Origin: DATDYB01 sp036517115
Lineage (GTDB): Bacteria; Patescibacteriota; Minisyncoccia; Phycocordibacterales; PALSA-1337
NCBI GenBank assembly: GCA_036517115.1
Contig: DATDYB010000010.1
Coordinates: 1-57,701 of the forward strand
Reading direction: 5' to 3'
DNA: 57,701 bases
Part shown: positions 49,362 to 57,218 of the stretch, in pieces
Layout: every line of letters starts with the position of its first letter
How positions within the stretch are numbered: position 1 is the first letter of the stretch
Notes under the pieces: generated by a model
Databases searched by the model: none
Seen by the model: the letters and a program-made list of their open reading frames with translations, nothing else
Told to the model about the DNA's origin: nothing
Program-made: the position numbers and the translations under genes

Positions 49362-50081
49362 ATGTTCTACTTTCTCCACGGTTCTGACACTGACAAAGCA
49401 ATTGCCAAAGCAGATGACATGGTCGCGGCGTTATTGAAGAAAAAGCCCGACGCAGCTTTTTTTAAAATGACCGACGAAAATTGGAGTGAAGCCGCGCTTG
49501 CTGAATATATGGGCGGGCAAGGACTTTTTTCACAAAAATATATCGTGCTCTTAAGCGGCGTTTTCGGCAATAAAGAATATAAAGAAGTGTTGGTTAAAAA
49601 ACTTAAGGAATTAAAAGAATCTGAAAACATATTCATAATGCGCGAGGGGGTGGTAGACAAGACATCACTCACCAAAATCGAGAAACAGGCGGAAAAAGTT
49701 CAGCAGTTCGAATTAAAGGAAGAGTCAGCTAAAGAGGTGAAGTTTAACGTTTTTTCACTCACTGATGCCCTGGGTCGTCGAGATCGGAAAAGTCTGTGGA
49801 CGTTATTTCTGAAAGCACAAAAGGCGGGAGTGGAAGCAGAAAATATTCATGGCACATTATTCTGGCAAGTGAAAAGTCTGATTGTGGCGAGAGAAACAAA
49901 AGACGCCAAACAAGCGGGTATGCATCCTTTCGCTTTCTCCAAAGCCCAAGGTTTTTCAAAAAATTTTAAAAAAGAGGAGCTTTTAAAACTTTCAGGTGAT
50001 CTCGTCTCCATATACCACGAAGCACATCGAGGAATGTATGATTTAAATATCGCACTTGAGCGGTTCGTGCTCACCATCTAA
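49362..50081 (+). CDS. holA: DNA polymerase III delta subunit (HolA-like)
   Basis: 239 aa, short for the family (about 330). MFYFLHGSDTDKAIAKADDM is a HolA-type opening, and QGLFSQKYIVLLSGVFGNKE and IFIMREGVVDKTSLTKIEKQ match the first two domains; the C-terminal helical part contains LFWQVKSLIVARETKDA and ends YDLNIALERFVLTI, the common LxxxxxLExxLL end. It opens the clamp as part of the clamp loader. Confidence 0.75.
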   Translation: MFYFLHGSDTDKAIAKADDMVAALLKKKPDAAFFKMTDENWSEAALAEYMGGQGLFSQKYIVLLSGVFGNKEYKEVLVKKLKELKESENIFIMREGVVDKTSLTKIEKQAEKVQQFELKEESAKEVKFNVFSLTDALGRRDRKSLWTLFLKAQKAGVEAENIHGTLFWQVKSLIVARETKDAKQAGMHPFAFSKAQGFSKNFKKEELLKLSGDLVSIYHEAHRGMYDLNIALERFVLTI

Positions 50082-50090
50082 TTAATAATT

Positions 50091-50117
50091 AAAAAAGCAG
50101 ACCAGTGATGGTCTGCT
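50091..50117 (-). terminator. terminator downstream of pyrC
   Basis: AGCAGACCA/TGGTCTGCT (50096-50104 with 50109-50117), with six T on the minus strand. Confidence 0.85.
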
Positions 50118-50126
50118 ACGTTATAG

Positions 50127-51245
50127 CTACTCAATACGCATCGCTGTCCACGCCGGACGCGACCTATAGGGGAAGGGAGTGACGCTGCCGGAATCAAACT
50201 CGATTCTTTCAAGCGGCTCTTGTTCTTTTCTCGTGAGGCGGATCACGCCGTGAGGTACTGTAATACGATAGAATTGTGGGATCACTTCGCACAAGAATTG
50301 TCGAGCAATCCTCCGCCCCTCGGCTGTTGCGATCATTCCTCTACGGTCAAACATTTCTATGTATTGTTCAATACTACTGTTGGCGGTGTACGCTCCTGGT
50401 TTTCCGCAAGGTATGAACTTAAAGCGATCATCGTGAAGCGCCGCGTCAGTGCCGGCTCCAAAGAGTCCTTCACCACCCACCATAGCGTCTTCCACTGCTT
50501 GCCGATGGATTTCTCTTTTGAGAATCGGTTTGCACCACGCCTCAGGGTGAAAACCGCCCTTGAAAAGCGCATTGCGATTCGCTTTTGCATGCTGGATAGT
50601 GACCGTTCCACGTGCGTTCTTGCGATTGGCGCGAACTAAGTCGCAAAGTTCTTTGGTGGAAATATGTTCGGCTACCCATTTAAGGTCAGGGAATTCTCTG
50701 ATGATTTTGTGTTGATAGCGATCGATGAAGATAACTTCTCGGTCAAATTCATCAACGTTCTCGTCCGGCACCTCCATGTGTTCAAGTAACGGCACCCCTA
50801 AGGTCTGCAATACATCAAATGCAGGATAGACATTTCGAATGTGGACCACAGCATTGTGAGAGTTGGTGGTTCCTCCCTCTTTCTTCTCCGTAGTGAGCAT
50901 GAGTTTAGCTGCGCCGAAAACTCCTTCGAGAATTCCTTGTGCCAAATCTTTGGGGTCAGTACGGTCAGTAAGATAGCAGGTGATAACAGGGAGGAATTGC
51001 CAGTTTGTTCCGTTCCTCTCGTTGAAAAGTTTTACTCTTCTTTCGATTTCTGATTTATACCAACGTCCTCGAGCAGTGGTGGTGACTGGTTCGAGAAGAT
51101 TGGTCATTCCTGTTGCGCCACAGAATCGACGAATGGTATGTTCAAGGATCAAATCCATCTGACTGCCAGGTTCTCTGAAGTGAAGATGTCCATCGTAGGA
51201 GGATGTAACATCCATTTCGTCAGGGTTTATCGTTTCCGTATCCAT
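50127..51245 (-). CDS. pyrC: dihydroorotase
   Basis: 372 aa. The zinc-binding DGHLHFREPG (HxH) opens the amidohydrolase barrel. GAAKLML carries the lysine that is usually carboxylated, LLEHMEVPDENVDEFDREV has the next histidine, WVAEHISTKELCDLV another, and FGAGTDAALHDDRFKF the catalytic aspartate. It resembles class II PyrC. It closes carbamoyl aspartate to dihydroorotate in pyrimidine synthesis. pyrD lies upstream on the same strand; the two share a near-identical leader (TTCAACAAAA-GGAAAT). Confidence 0.9.
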   Translation of the reverse strand: MDTETINPDEMDVTSSYDGHLHFREPGSQMDLILEHTIRRFCGATGMTNLLEPVTTTARGRWYKSEIERRVKLFNERNGTNWQFLPVITCYLTDRTDPKDLAQGILEGVFGAAKLMLTTEKKEGGTTNSHNAVVHIRNVYPAFDVLQTLGVPLLEHMEVPDENVDEFDREVIFIDRYQHKIIREFPDLKWVAEHISTKELCDLVRANRKNARGTVTIQHAKANRNALFKGGFHPEAWCKPILKREIHRQAVEDAMVGGEGLFGAGTDAALHDDRFKFIPCGKPGAYTANSSIEQYIEMFDRRGMIATAEGRRIARQFLCEVIPQFYRITVPHGVIRLTRKEQEPLERIEFDSGSVTPFPYRSRPAWTAMRIE

Positions 51246-51312
51246 TAGTTAATTTCCTTTTGTTGAAGTTCTGTTCTCGGGCCATCCTAACGAATTTAAA
51301 GAAAAGGTGCAA

Positions 51313-51341
51313 GAAAAAGCGCTTACCGTGAGGTAAGCGCT
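51313..51341 (-). terminator. terminator downstream of pyrD
   Basis: AGCGCTTACC/GGTAAGCGCT (51318-51327 with 51332-51341), then TTTTTC on the minus strand. It separates pyrD and pyrC into two transcripts or attenuates read-through. Confidence 0.8.
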
Positions 51342-51348
51342 GAAACAA

Positions 51349-52362
51349 CTATTTTTGAGCCCAATGTTGCTCCGAAGGGACAAGTGTGCGGATCCTTCCT
51401 AGTAATTCACCTTGGGAAGGATACCACTTATTGACCATATGGATCGTCCTTTTAACTTCGCTCGGAGCGAGCATGGCCATTGAAGCCAGATATACAGCGT
51501 CGGCTCCTGCTTCGAACACACTCACAGCATTTTCGAAGTTAAGGATGCCCCCACCGCCGAGAATAGGCTTAGTTACACCAGCGGCTCTAGTTTTCTTGAT
51601 CCAATCGATGAGTCGCGGTAACAAAGGTTTCCCTGAGACTCCGCCTTTTTTACCTTTACCAAGGCGTTTTTCGACCGGGGATTCGAGTGTTCCGAAATAG
51701 AGCATCTTTTCCTCGTCGGTAAGGTCATCCCATTTGATGGTGTTGAGGGCGCATAGCGCAGCGCAGGCCTCGTGACTTGTGATTGACGTTGCTCTCGTGG
51801 CAGAGCAGTCTGGTCCAACTTTGACCATGGTGGGTCTCTCCAATTCCTGTAAAACCGAAAGGATTCGAAAGATCAGGTTGGTATCGTCAGCATGAGTCGC
51901 GTTGGGGCAGGAGTCATTCCATTGAATGACGTAATCCGCCAAAAACTTTTCTTTCTTAAGAAGCATTACGGCTTGTTTTGCTTCGGCGAGCACCTGCTCG
52001 GGGTCACTTGCCGTGGATGCCAAAGAAATTGAGAATGGCTCTGTGCGTGATTGCCACTTGCCTTGCTTAAGATAGAAGGGAAGACCGAAGTTCGAGAGGC
52101 CAACGGCATTCAAGGCTGCACCTGTATTCCTGCGTACTTCAATGCATTTCGGTATCCATTCCTTGGGCGTGGTTCCATCTTCCTTGAGAGGCATGTTGCC
52201 TTCTATTGCCGGCACCGTCACTGTTTTTGCAACAAAGACGGAGTGGTCGAAGTTAAGGCCAATCAGCCTGCCAAGTTTGTGGTACCACCAACCGTTGCCG
52301 AAAATATTGGTAGCGCCGGACCCTTGCCAAGCATTAGGGAATCGAATTCCTCCAAGTATCAT
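51349..52362 (-). CDS. pyrD: dihydroorotate dehydrogenase-like flavoprotein
   Basis: 337 aa. The TIM-barrel FMN enzyme pattern is visible: NAVGLSNFGLPFYL, SISLASTASDPEQ, QWNDSCPNATHADD (the NxSCPN catalytic region), MVKVGPD, PILGGGGILNFENAVSVFEAGADAVYLASM (phosphate-binding Gly motif). It oxidises dihydroorotate to orotate, the step after PyrC. An unusual N-terminus (ILGGIRFPNAWQGSGATNIF) and several inserts make the class uncertain. Confidence 0.85.
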   Translation of the reverse strand: MILGGIRFPNAWQGSGATNIFGNGWWYHKLGRLIGLNFDHSVFVAKTVTVPAIEGNMPLKEDGTTPKEWIPKCIEVRRNTGAALNAVGLSNFGLPFYLKQGKWQSRTEPFSISLASTASDPEQVLAEAKQAVMLLKKEKFLADYVIQWNDSCPNATHADDTNLIFRILSVLQELERPTMVKVGPDCSATRATSITSHEACAALCALNTIKWDDLTDEEKMLYFGTLESPVEKRLGKGKKGGVSGKPLLPRLIDWIKKTRAAGVTKPILGGGGILNFENAVSVFEAGADAVYLASMAMLAPSEVKRTIHMVNKWYPSQGELLGRIRTLVPSEQHWAQK

Positions 52363-52450
52363 ATATTTCCTTTTTGTTGAAGTTCTTATTGTCTGCCCGT
52401 ATTTTTAGCACAGAGGGAAGGAAAGGGCAATAAAGGGACTTTTCGGTGTG

Positions 52451-52471
52451 GGTTGTGTGCCAGTAGGAATC
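52451..52471. repeat. remnant of the tRNA-Lys 3' end
   Basis: GGTTGTGTGCCAGTAGGAAT matches GGTTGTGCGCCCAGTAGGAA at 52607-52626 in the same orientation, with one gap and one change. It is a direct repeat of the tRNA 3' end and downstream bases, about 156 bases away. Confidence 0.6.
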
Positions 52472-52529
52472 TCGGCTTACAGCCACAGTACACCTTTCGT
52501 ATCGTGCTCATGTTTGGGATTGTGGTCAG

Positions 52530-52580
52530 GAATAATTTTTTGTCAAAAATTTCCCCGACCCGGCCTCGCGCCGCCGCGCT
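52530..52580. repeat. family E module, copy 2
   Basis: AATAATTTTTTGTCAAAAATTTCC, then CGCGCCGCCGCGCT, the same pair of small hairpins found inside the palindrome at 28604-28700. A CACAACC/GGTTGTG stem (52589-52595 with 52607-52613) joins it to the tRNA gene. Confidence 0.6.
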
Positions 52581-52611
52581 CCGGCTCGCACAACCTTCCT
52601 GTTGTCGGTTG

Positions 52612-52684
52612 TGCGCCCAGTAGGAATCGAACCTACGACCTTCTCCTTAAAAGGGAGCCGCTCTACCGACTGAGCTATGGGCGC
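52612..52684 (-). tRNA. tRNA-Lys (TTT)
   Basis: A full cloverleaf on the minus strand: acceptor GCGCCCA/TGGGCGC, D arm GCTC..GAGC, anticodon loop CTTTTAA with anticodon TTT, T arm GTAGG-TTCGATT-CCTAC, discriminator A. CCA is not encoded. The closing pair of the anticodon stem (27-43) is a G-A mismatch. Confidence 0.95.
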
Positions 52685-52731
52685 ATTTGTAACTTACAGA
52701 ATATATCAGAAAATCACTAAAAGTCTAGATT

Positions 52732-53082
52732 TTACAGTGGCAAATCGAAAGCGAAGGCACCGGCGCCCGAGAGAAGGAGGGAGAGGGATAGTACAAAGAG
52801 AATAAGGTAATAGTTAACACCATCTGTTAAGAATGATCGGTGTTTGACCTTTTCGAAAAGTTCGTATCCAAAGACGAGTACCAGCACTAACGCGGCCACC
52901 TGTGTGTATAGTCCAAGGATAAGGAGGATGCCGCCCACTATATGAAGATAGCCTACAATATCTTTTCGGGAATGCTTAACCTTTTTCTTCCCAATAGTAA
53001 TGGTAACAATGCCGAGTATAAGGCGGATAAGAAAGGGTGCCATAAGGCCGAACGCTAAAAAGTCAGGGAAGGGGTTTAACAT
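52732..53082 (-). CDS. DoxX-family membrane protein
   Basis: 116 aa with four hydrophobic helices (FLIRLILGIVTITIG, VGYLHIVGGILLILGLY, AALVLVLVFGYELF, LILFVLSLSLLLSGAGAFAFD). The R-x-x-x-G in helix 1 and the terminal GAGAFAFD motif are typical of DoxX/SURF4-like proteins. Its role is unclear; relatives take part in quinol oxidation or redox homeostasis. It stands alone, divergent from the SpoU methyltransferase. Confidence 0.85.
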   Translation of the reverse strand: MLNPFPDFLAFGLMAPFLIRLILGIVTITIGKKKVKHSRKDIVGYLHIVGGILLILGLYTQVAALVLVLVFGYELFEKVKHRSFLTDGVNYYLILFVLSLSLLLSGAGAFAFDLPL

Positions 53083-53110
53083 ATGCTATAGAATAGCATA
53101 AAGTGATAGA

Positions 53111-53596
53111 ATGCGGGAAATGAACAAGAAAACTGTGTTTGTACTGTTACACAACATCCGCAGCGTGCACAACGTCGGTTCGATGTTTAGAACAGCTGAT
53201 GCTTTGGGTGTGTCAAAGATATTTCTCTCGGGCTTTACTCCAGCACCGGTAGACCGATTCGGTAACCCACGTAAAGATTTTATTAAAGTTTCGTTGGGTG
53301 CGGAAAAAACTGTGCCGTGGGAATATCATAAAACTCCAAACGCAATCATTGAGCGTTTTAAGAAAGAAAGGATACAGATTATCGCTGTTGAGCAAGACGC
53401 TCGATCGATCGATTATCGAACAGTGTCGTTCAAATCCCCGGCAGCATTTTTAGTGGGAAATGAGGTGAGAGGACTTTCAAAAAATCTTCTTAATAAGGCT
53501 GATGTGATTGCGGAAATTCCAATGAGTGGCAGAAAAGAGTCACTTAATGTATCTGTATCGTTTGCGGTTGCTGTGTTTAGGATCCTTGATCGATAG
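53111..53596 (+). CDS. TrmH/SpoU-family RNA 2'-O-methyltransferase
   Basis: 161 aa from 53111 or from the ATG nine bases later. Motif 1 is NIRSVHNVGSMFRTADALG, motif 2 AAFLVGNEVRGLS and motif 3 IPMSGRKESLNVSVSFAVAVF; together they form the trefoil knot that binds SAM. It methylates ribose in tRNA or rRNA; the target cannot be told from sequence. Its last 57 bases overlap the convergent glycosyltransferase gene. Confidence 0.92.
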   Translation: MREMNKKTVFVLLHNIRSVHNVGSMFRTADALGVSKIFLSGFTPAPVDRFGNPRKDFIKVSLGAEKTVPWEYHKTPNAIIERFKKERIQIIAVEQDARSIDYRTVSFKSPAAFLVGNEVRGLSKNLLNKADVIAEIPMSGRKESLNVSVSFAVAVFRILDR

Positions 53597-54283
53597 CATG
53601 CTAGCAAACCAACCGCGTATTCTTTCTATAACATAGAGCCCCACCACAACCCCGGTGATATCAAGGCACATGCCAACCCGCGAGAGGAAACCTTTGAGAA
53701 GTCCGTACTTCCTTTCTTTGATCGTCTGTGACCAGCCTTCTATGACGCAGGATGACGCCTGATAGCCATTCCTTTTTGCAAAATAATTGAGGGCGATTTC
53801 TATCTCAAATCTAGATTTGTAGTATTCTGGAACGGAGTACCATACTTCTTTCCGCATCACGCGCTGACCACTTAAGACTGGTCCGACTCTCGTAAAAAAT
53901 TTTATGATCGCAGACTTTCGCTCCATCAATCCCGCGTGCATATCGTATGTGTTTAATAACACTGGTGCCACAATCTTTTCTACGATCTCTGGAGACATTC
54001 CTGTAATATCAGCGTCGATGAATAACACAAGGTCGTTTCGCGCACTACCCACTCCTTTATTCATGGCATATCCTTTGCCTCTATTTTCGGGAAGAGTGAT
54101 GACCTTTGCTCCCGCGAGCCCAGCGAGTTTTCCTGTATTGTCCGTCGAGCCGTCATCAACGACGATGATTTCATCGACATAAGGACTCTGCTTAATTGCT
54201 TCTACCAGACCCTGTATAGTCGAAGACTCGTTTTTGGCGGGAATGATTACTGAAATTTTTTTGCGATTATTTTCTTCAACCAT
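53540..54283 (-). CDS. GT2-family glycosyltransferase
   Basis: 247 aa. GT-A fold motifs: ISVIIPAKNESSTIQGLVEA at the start, EIIVVDDGSTDNTG, then DLVLFIDADITG (DxD). The protein resembles dolichyl-phosphate or undecaprenyl-phosphate sugar transferases but has no clear C-terminal membrane anchor apart from a weak hydrophobic segment (LDITGVVVGLYVIERI). It probably builds a lipid-linked or surface sugar. It overlaps the upstream DedA-like gene by 37 bases. Confidence 0.9.
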   Translation of the reverse strand: MVEENNRKKISVIIPAKNESSTIQGLVEAIKQSPYVDEIIVVDDGSTDNTGKLAGLAGAKVITLPENRGKGYAMNKGVGSARNDLVLFIDADITGMSPEIVEKIVAPVLLNTYDMHAGLMERKSAIIKFFTRVGPVLSGQRVMRKEVWYSVPEYYKSRFEIEIALNYFAKRNGYQASSCVIEGWSQTIKERKYGLLKGFLSRVGMCLDITGVVVGLYVIERIRGWFASMLSIKDPKHSNRKRYRYIK

Positions 54284-54813
54284 AGTCGAACAAAGATAAT
54301 GATAATAGCAAACACTAAAAAAATAATCGGTACTCGGTATGCGAGCGTCTCGAATGTATCGAGTGTCTCATGGACAGCAAGGCCGATGGTGAAAAGTAGC
54401 ACTATGTACCCTATGGTTCCAAGCACGTTTGCCGCGACATACGCTCGCCACGAGAAGCGGTGCATACCTGAAAGAATTTGGACGGCGGTGCGCGTGCCGT
54501 ACACAAACTTTGAGTAGAACACTACTTTAAAACTATGTTTCTCGAAAAATGAACGCATAGAAACCAGTATGGAGTCTTTCCGTTCAATAAAACCACTCAC
54601 AAAAGTATTTTTAGGGAGCATCCATCCGAGGCCGTACCACAGCATGTCTGAAAAAAGAGTGGCGCTCGTGGCCACGAGCGCTGTCAGAGCTACCGACATT
54701 TCACCTCGTAGTGTTAGAAATATCGCGGTGACAAGTACGACGTCGCCGCCTACGGTCATGCCGATGAATAACGAGATATATTTATGCGCAACGATCCATG
54801 TGAATATCCCCAT
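54247..54813 (-). CDS. DedA/VTT-family membrane protein
   Basis: 188 aa with about five hydrophobic segments. GGDVVLVTAIFLTLRGEMSV, the MLWYGLGW segment and FYSKFVYGTRTAVQILSGMHRFSW (the conserved F-x-R-F/Y-x-P-x-x-R region in degenerate form) place it in the SNARE-associated/DedA group. Members move lipids, including undecaprenyl phosphate, across membranes, which would fit the adjacent glycosyltransferase. Confidence 0.85.
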   Translation of the reverse strand: MGIFTWIVAHKYISLFIGMTVGGDVVLVTAIFLTLRGEMSVALTALVATSATLFSDMLWYGLGWMLPKNTFVSGFIERKDSILVSMRSFFEKHSFKVVFYSKFVYGTRTAVQILSGMHRFSWRAYVAANVLGTIGYIVLLFTIGLAVHETLDTFETLAYRVPIIFLVFAIIIIFVRLWLKKIIAKKFQ

Positions 54814-54864
54814 GATTTCATAGTATCGTCATGCTCTACATTTAGCAATTGAATCCGACTCAGT

Positions 54865-55710
54865 TTAATATTTGATTGCGTCGATGATGTTACCGTTCGT
54901 GTCGAGAAGTTTAATGATCTCTTTGCTGTCGTTCCATAGCTCGCGGTCGGCTCCCAGGTATATTCTCCATTCGGGAGAGAAGAAGTCAGGGTCAAAATGG
55001 TGGACATTGACACAACCATTGTAGGTTAGGACGTTTAAAAGATTAGTACGACACTCTCGCGAAAGATTGGTGGGTAAGGAGACTGGCACAGCACAGGCGG
55101 ATAGGGAACGTACGTAGGTGCTGCACGCAGCGTCCAGACGCGCTCCGCTTCGGCTCAGAGTTTCTTGGGGTGAGGGGCACGCTTGAGGGAGGGAGGGGGT
55201 GAAAAGCTGAAGGGAGCCTAAGTATGCCGAGCATTTATTAACTTTGAAAGAAATACCGATAGGTGACCGACCGGAAACAACGATCGCTTCTTCGTTTGGC
55301 GCTATAACGATATTTTCGAGCGGGGACACCTCTCCTGCGTAAGGCAATAGCGCCCCTTGTCCGATTTTTGTAGTGAGGACATTTCTTCCACTACCTAATG
55401 AGAGCCCGGTGAGGGTGAGCATTGTTGTATTGGTCGATGCTGCTTTGATGGAAATATGTTCACGTTGCTGTTCATTGTCGCGCGCTCCTTCAATCCTTGT
55501 TAAAAACAACATGTTTTTGTAGGGGGAATTTTTGGCGCCAAAAGATACTCCACCCTTCAGCTCTTCGCGGGGAGTAAAGGGGATTCCGCTGTCATGAGCG
55601 AACCTCTTCGCTCCTCCCGCCCATGCCCACAAAAGAGCAAGACCAAGAATGATCATGAAAAATTTTGTAGGAGTGAGTTCAAAACCCGCAGGTTTTTCGA
55701 TGTCAGCCAT
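54865..55710 (-). CDS. membrane-anchored protein with a lamin-tail-like C-terminus
   Basis: 281 aa. One membrane helix at about 16-33 (FFMIILGLALLWAWAGGAKR) is followed by an extracytoplasmic part. Residues 86-160 look beta-rich (ISIKAASTNTTMLTLTGLSL). Five cysteines lie between 159 and 234. The end, WRIYLGADRELWNDSKEIIK followed by LLDTNGNIIDAIKY, matches the close of lamin-tail domains (LWN-x-x-D-x-x-x-L-x-D-x-x-G-x-x-V/I-D). Common in Parcubacteria; function unknown. Confidence 0.75.
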   Translation of the reverse strand: MADIEKPAGFELTPTKFFMIILGLALLWAWAGGAKRFAHDSGIPFTPREELKGGVSFGAKNSPYKNMLFLTRIEGARDNEQQREHISIKAASTNTTMLTLTGLSLGSGRNVLTTKIGQGALLPYAGEVSPLENIVIAPNEEAIVVSGRSPIGISFKVNKCSAYLGSLQLFTPSLPQACPSPQETLSRSGARLDAACSTYVRSLSACAVPVSLPTNLSRECRTNLLNVLTYNGCVNVHHFDPDFFSPEWRIYLGADRELWNDSKEIIKLLDTNGNIIDAIKY

Positions 55711-55800
55711 ACGCTATAGTATAGCAATAATTAATAACCAAGATACAAGCTCCAAACAACAACGAAGCTTCTTTGGTTATTGTTTCTTGATTATTGGTTA

Positions 55801-56775
55801 TTACTTCTGGTGCGTATCACAAAAATGTGCGCTACGACCACCCACGATCATCCTGCGAATAGTACCCATACAGCCTTTTTTCTCGCAGTGCTTTCCTGTT
55901 TTACGATACGCGTGGTGTTTCGTCTGAAATTTTCCGGGCTCTCCATAAGGGTTGCGGTAGTCGGACATTGAATCTCCTTGAAAATCAATGCCTTTTTTAA
56001 GTACGGTTTTTGCGGCAACAAAAAGCTTCTTCATTTCAATCTCTTTGATGTTACGTACAGGACGCAACGGGTGAATTCCCGCGATCCAAAGTGCTTCATC
56101 GGAATAAATATTACCGATACCGGCAATGAGGGACTGATCCATAAGTACTTGTTTGATTTTCCCATTCAGTCTTTTCTTTAATTGAAAATTGAAAACTGTA
56201 AATTGAAAATTCTTCTCCAGAGGTTCCGGCCCCAAGTGTGCGAGATCAGTGCTCAAGGAGAGGGTATCGGTGGGGAGGTAACACACCTTCGCAAACTTCC
56301 GCATGTCTGAGAACGCCAAATGTTTACCGTTTGATAGGGTAAACACCAATCTAATAAATCGGTTGAACGGATCCTTCAGTGGCCCATCTTCAATCGCTTC
56401 CCATTCTTCTCTTCTGTCATTTCCATGAAAACGGAAATCCAGTCTGTCTGCTCTGGATCCCCGCCGCGGGGATGACGGGGCATTTGCTCTTCCATATTTC
56501 CCATAGAGCAAATGTCCCGTCATTTTCATGTGAATAAGGACAGTGATATTGCCGGAGAGATTCACAAGCACGTTCTTTCCACGCCTCGTCACGTCTTTGA
56601 TCTTCTTTCCAGTTACCACTTTTTTAAATTCCCCAAAGTATTTGAGATTCTTGATATTACTTTTACCATTATGAAAAACACTGTTGTACCCGGACCACAC
56701 ATCACGAATAACAAGTCCTTTGATGAGCTTGTCTAATATCGTCGCTGTTGTGTGTACTTCAGGGAGTTCGGGCAT
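55801..56775 (-). CDS. mutM: formamidopyrimidine-DNA glycosylase with a repeat-encoded insertion
   Basis: 324 aa against about 270-290. MPELPEV at the start supplies the catalytic Pro2 and Glu3. IHMKMTGHLL, FSDMRKFAKV, QSLIAGIGNIYSDEALW and RNPYGEPGKF are family motifs. The zinc finger reads C-x4-C ... C-x2-H, with His in place of the last Cys. Residues 101-120 (SSPRRGS... HGND) are translated from the palindromic repeat 56416-56476 and sit in a loop between conserved strands. It removes oxidised purines, upstream of Xth in the same pathway. Confidence 0.92.
   Translation of the reverse strand: MPELPEVHTTATILDKLIKGLVIRDVWSGYNSVFHNGKSNIKNLKYFGEFKKVVTGKKIKDVTRRGKNVLVNLSGNITVLIHMKMTGHLLYGKYGRANAPSSPRRGSRADRLDFRFHGNDRREEWEAIEDGPLKDPFNRFIRLVFTLSNGKHLAFSDMRKFAKVCYLPTDTLSLSTDLAHLGPEPLEKNFQFTVFNFQLKKRLNGKIKQVLMDQSLIAGIGNIYSDEALWIAGIHPLRPVRNIKEIEMKKLFVAAKTVLKKGIDFQGDSMSDYRNPYGEPGKFQTKHHAYRKTGKHCEKKGCMGTIRRMIVGGRSAHFCDTHQK
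56416..56476. repeat. paired palindromic repeat inside mutM, family C copy 2
   Basis: GTCATTTCCATG...GGAAATCCAG (56416-56442), ten bases, then CTGGATCCCCG...GGGGATGAC (56453-56476). The arrangement is the same as at 11426-11481, but here it lies in frame within a coding sequence with no stop. Confidence 0.85.
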
Positions 56776-56816
56776 GAGGAAAGCGTAAAGCTAAAAGCGA
56801 AAAATGTAAAATAGCA
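56776..56816. repeat. A-rich heptamer-like repeat
   Basis: GCGTAAAGCTAAAAGCG, then AAAAATGTAAAATAGC, between doc and mutM. Same family as 33436-33473. Confidence 0.4.
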
Positions 56817-56825
56817 AAAATATTT

Positions 56826-57209
56826 TCACATTCCTACACTATTTCTTTCAAGCCATGATGCTGTTTCTTCGATCGAGACTTTTTTCGTTGCAATTTTTAA
56901 TACAAAATCAACCATCTCTCGGTTAGAGACTTTGAGTGAGTACCCGTTTAAGTATAAAAAACGTGCAGCCGAAGCAATGCCGGTGCGTTTGTTTCCGTCC
57001 ACGAAGACATGGTAATTGACGATTGCTTCAAATAAAATCGCCGCTTTTAGGAATAGTCCTTTGTATAAATCTTTACCTGCAAAACTAGACTGTGATTTGA
57101 GTGCGGCGGATTTCAGTAATCCAATATCTCTAATACCGTGAGTACCCGTAGTCGCGTCAATAATTCGAGCGTGGATTATGAGAATATCTTTTGGGTCGAG
57201 ATACTTCAT
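56826..57209 (-). CDS. doc: Doc-type Fic toxin (death on curing)
   Basis: 127 aa. The Fic/Doc active site HVFVDGNKRTG is at 67-77, with the catalytic histidine and the anion-binding loop complete. IIHARIIDATTGTHGIRDIG and LFLKAAILFEAIVNY are the usual Doc helices. Doc phosphorylates EF-Tu and blocks translation; typical Fic enzymes AMPylate instead. The gene begins nine bases after an AbrB-like antitoxin gene, forming a toxin-antitoxin pair. Confidence 0.92.
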   Translation of the reverse strand: MKYLDPKDILIIHARIIDATTGTHGIRDIGLLKSAALKSQSSFAGKDLYKGLFLKAAILFEAIVNYHVFVDGNKRTGIASAARFLYLNGYSLKVSNREMVDFVLKIATKKVSIEETASWLERNSVGM

Positions 57210-57218
57210 CTTAATTTA

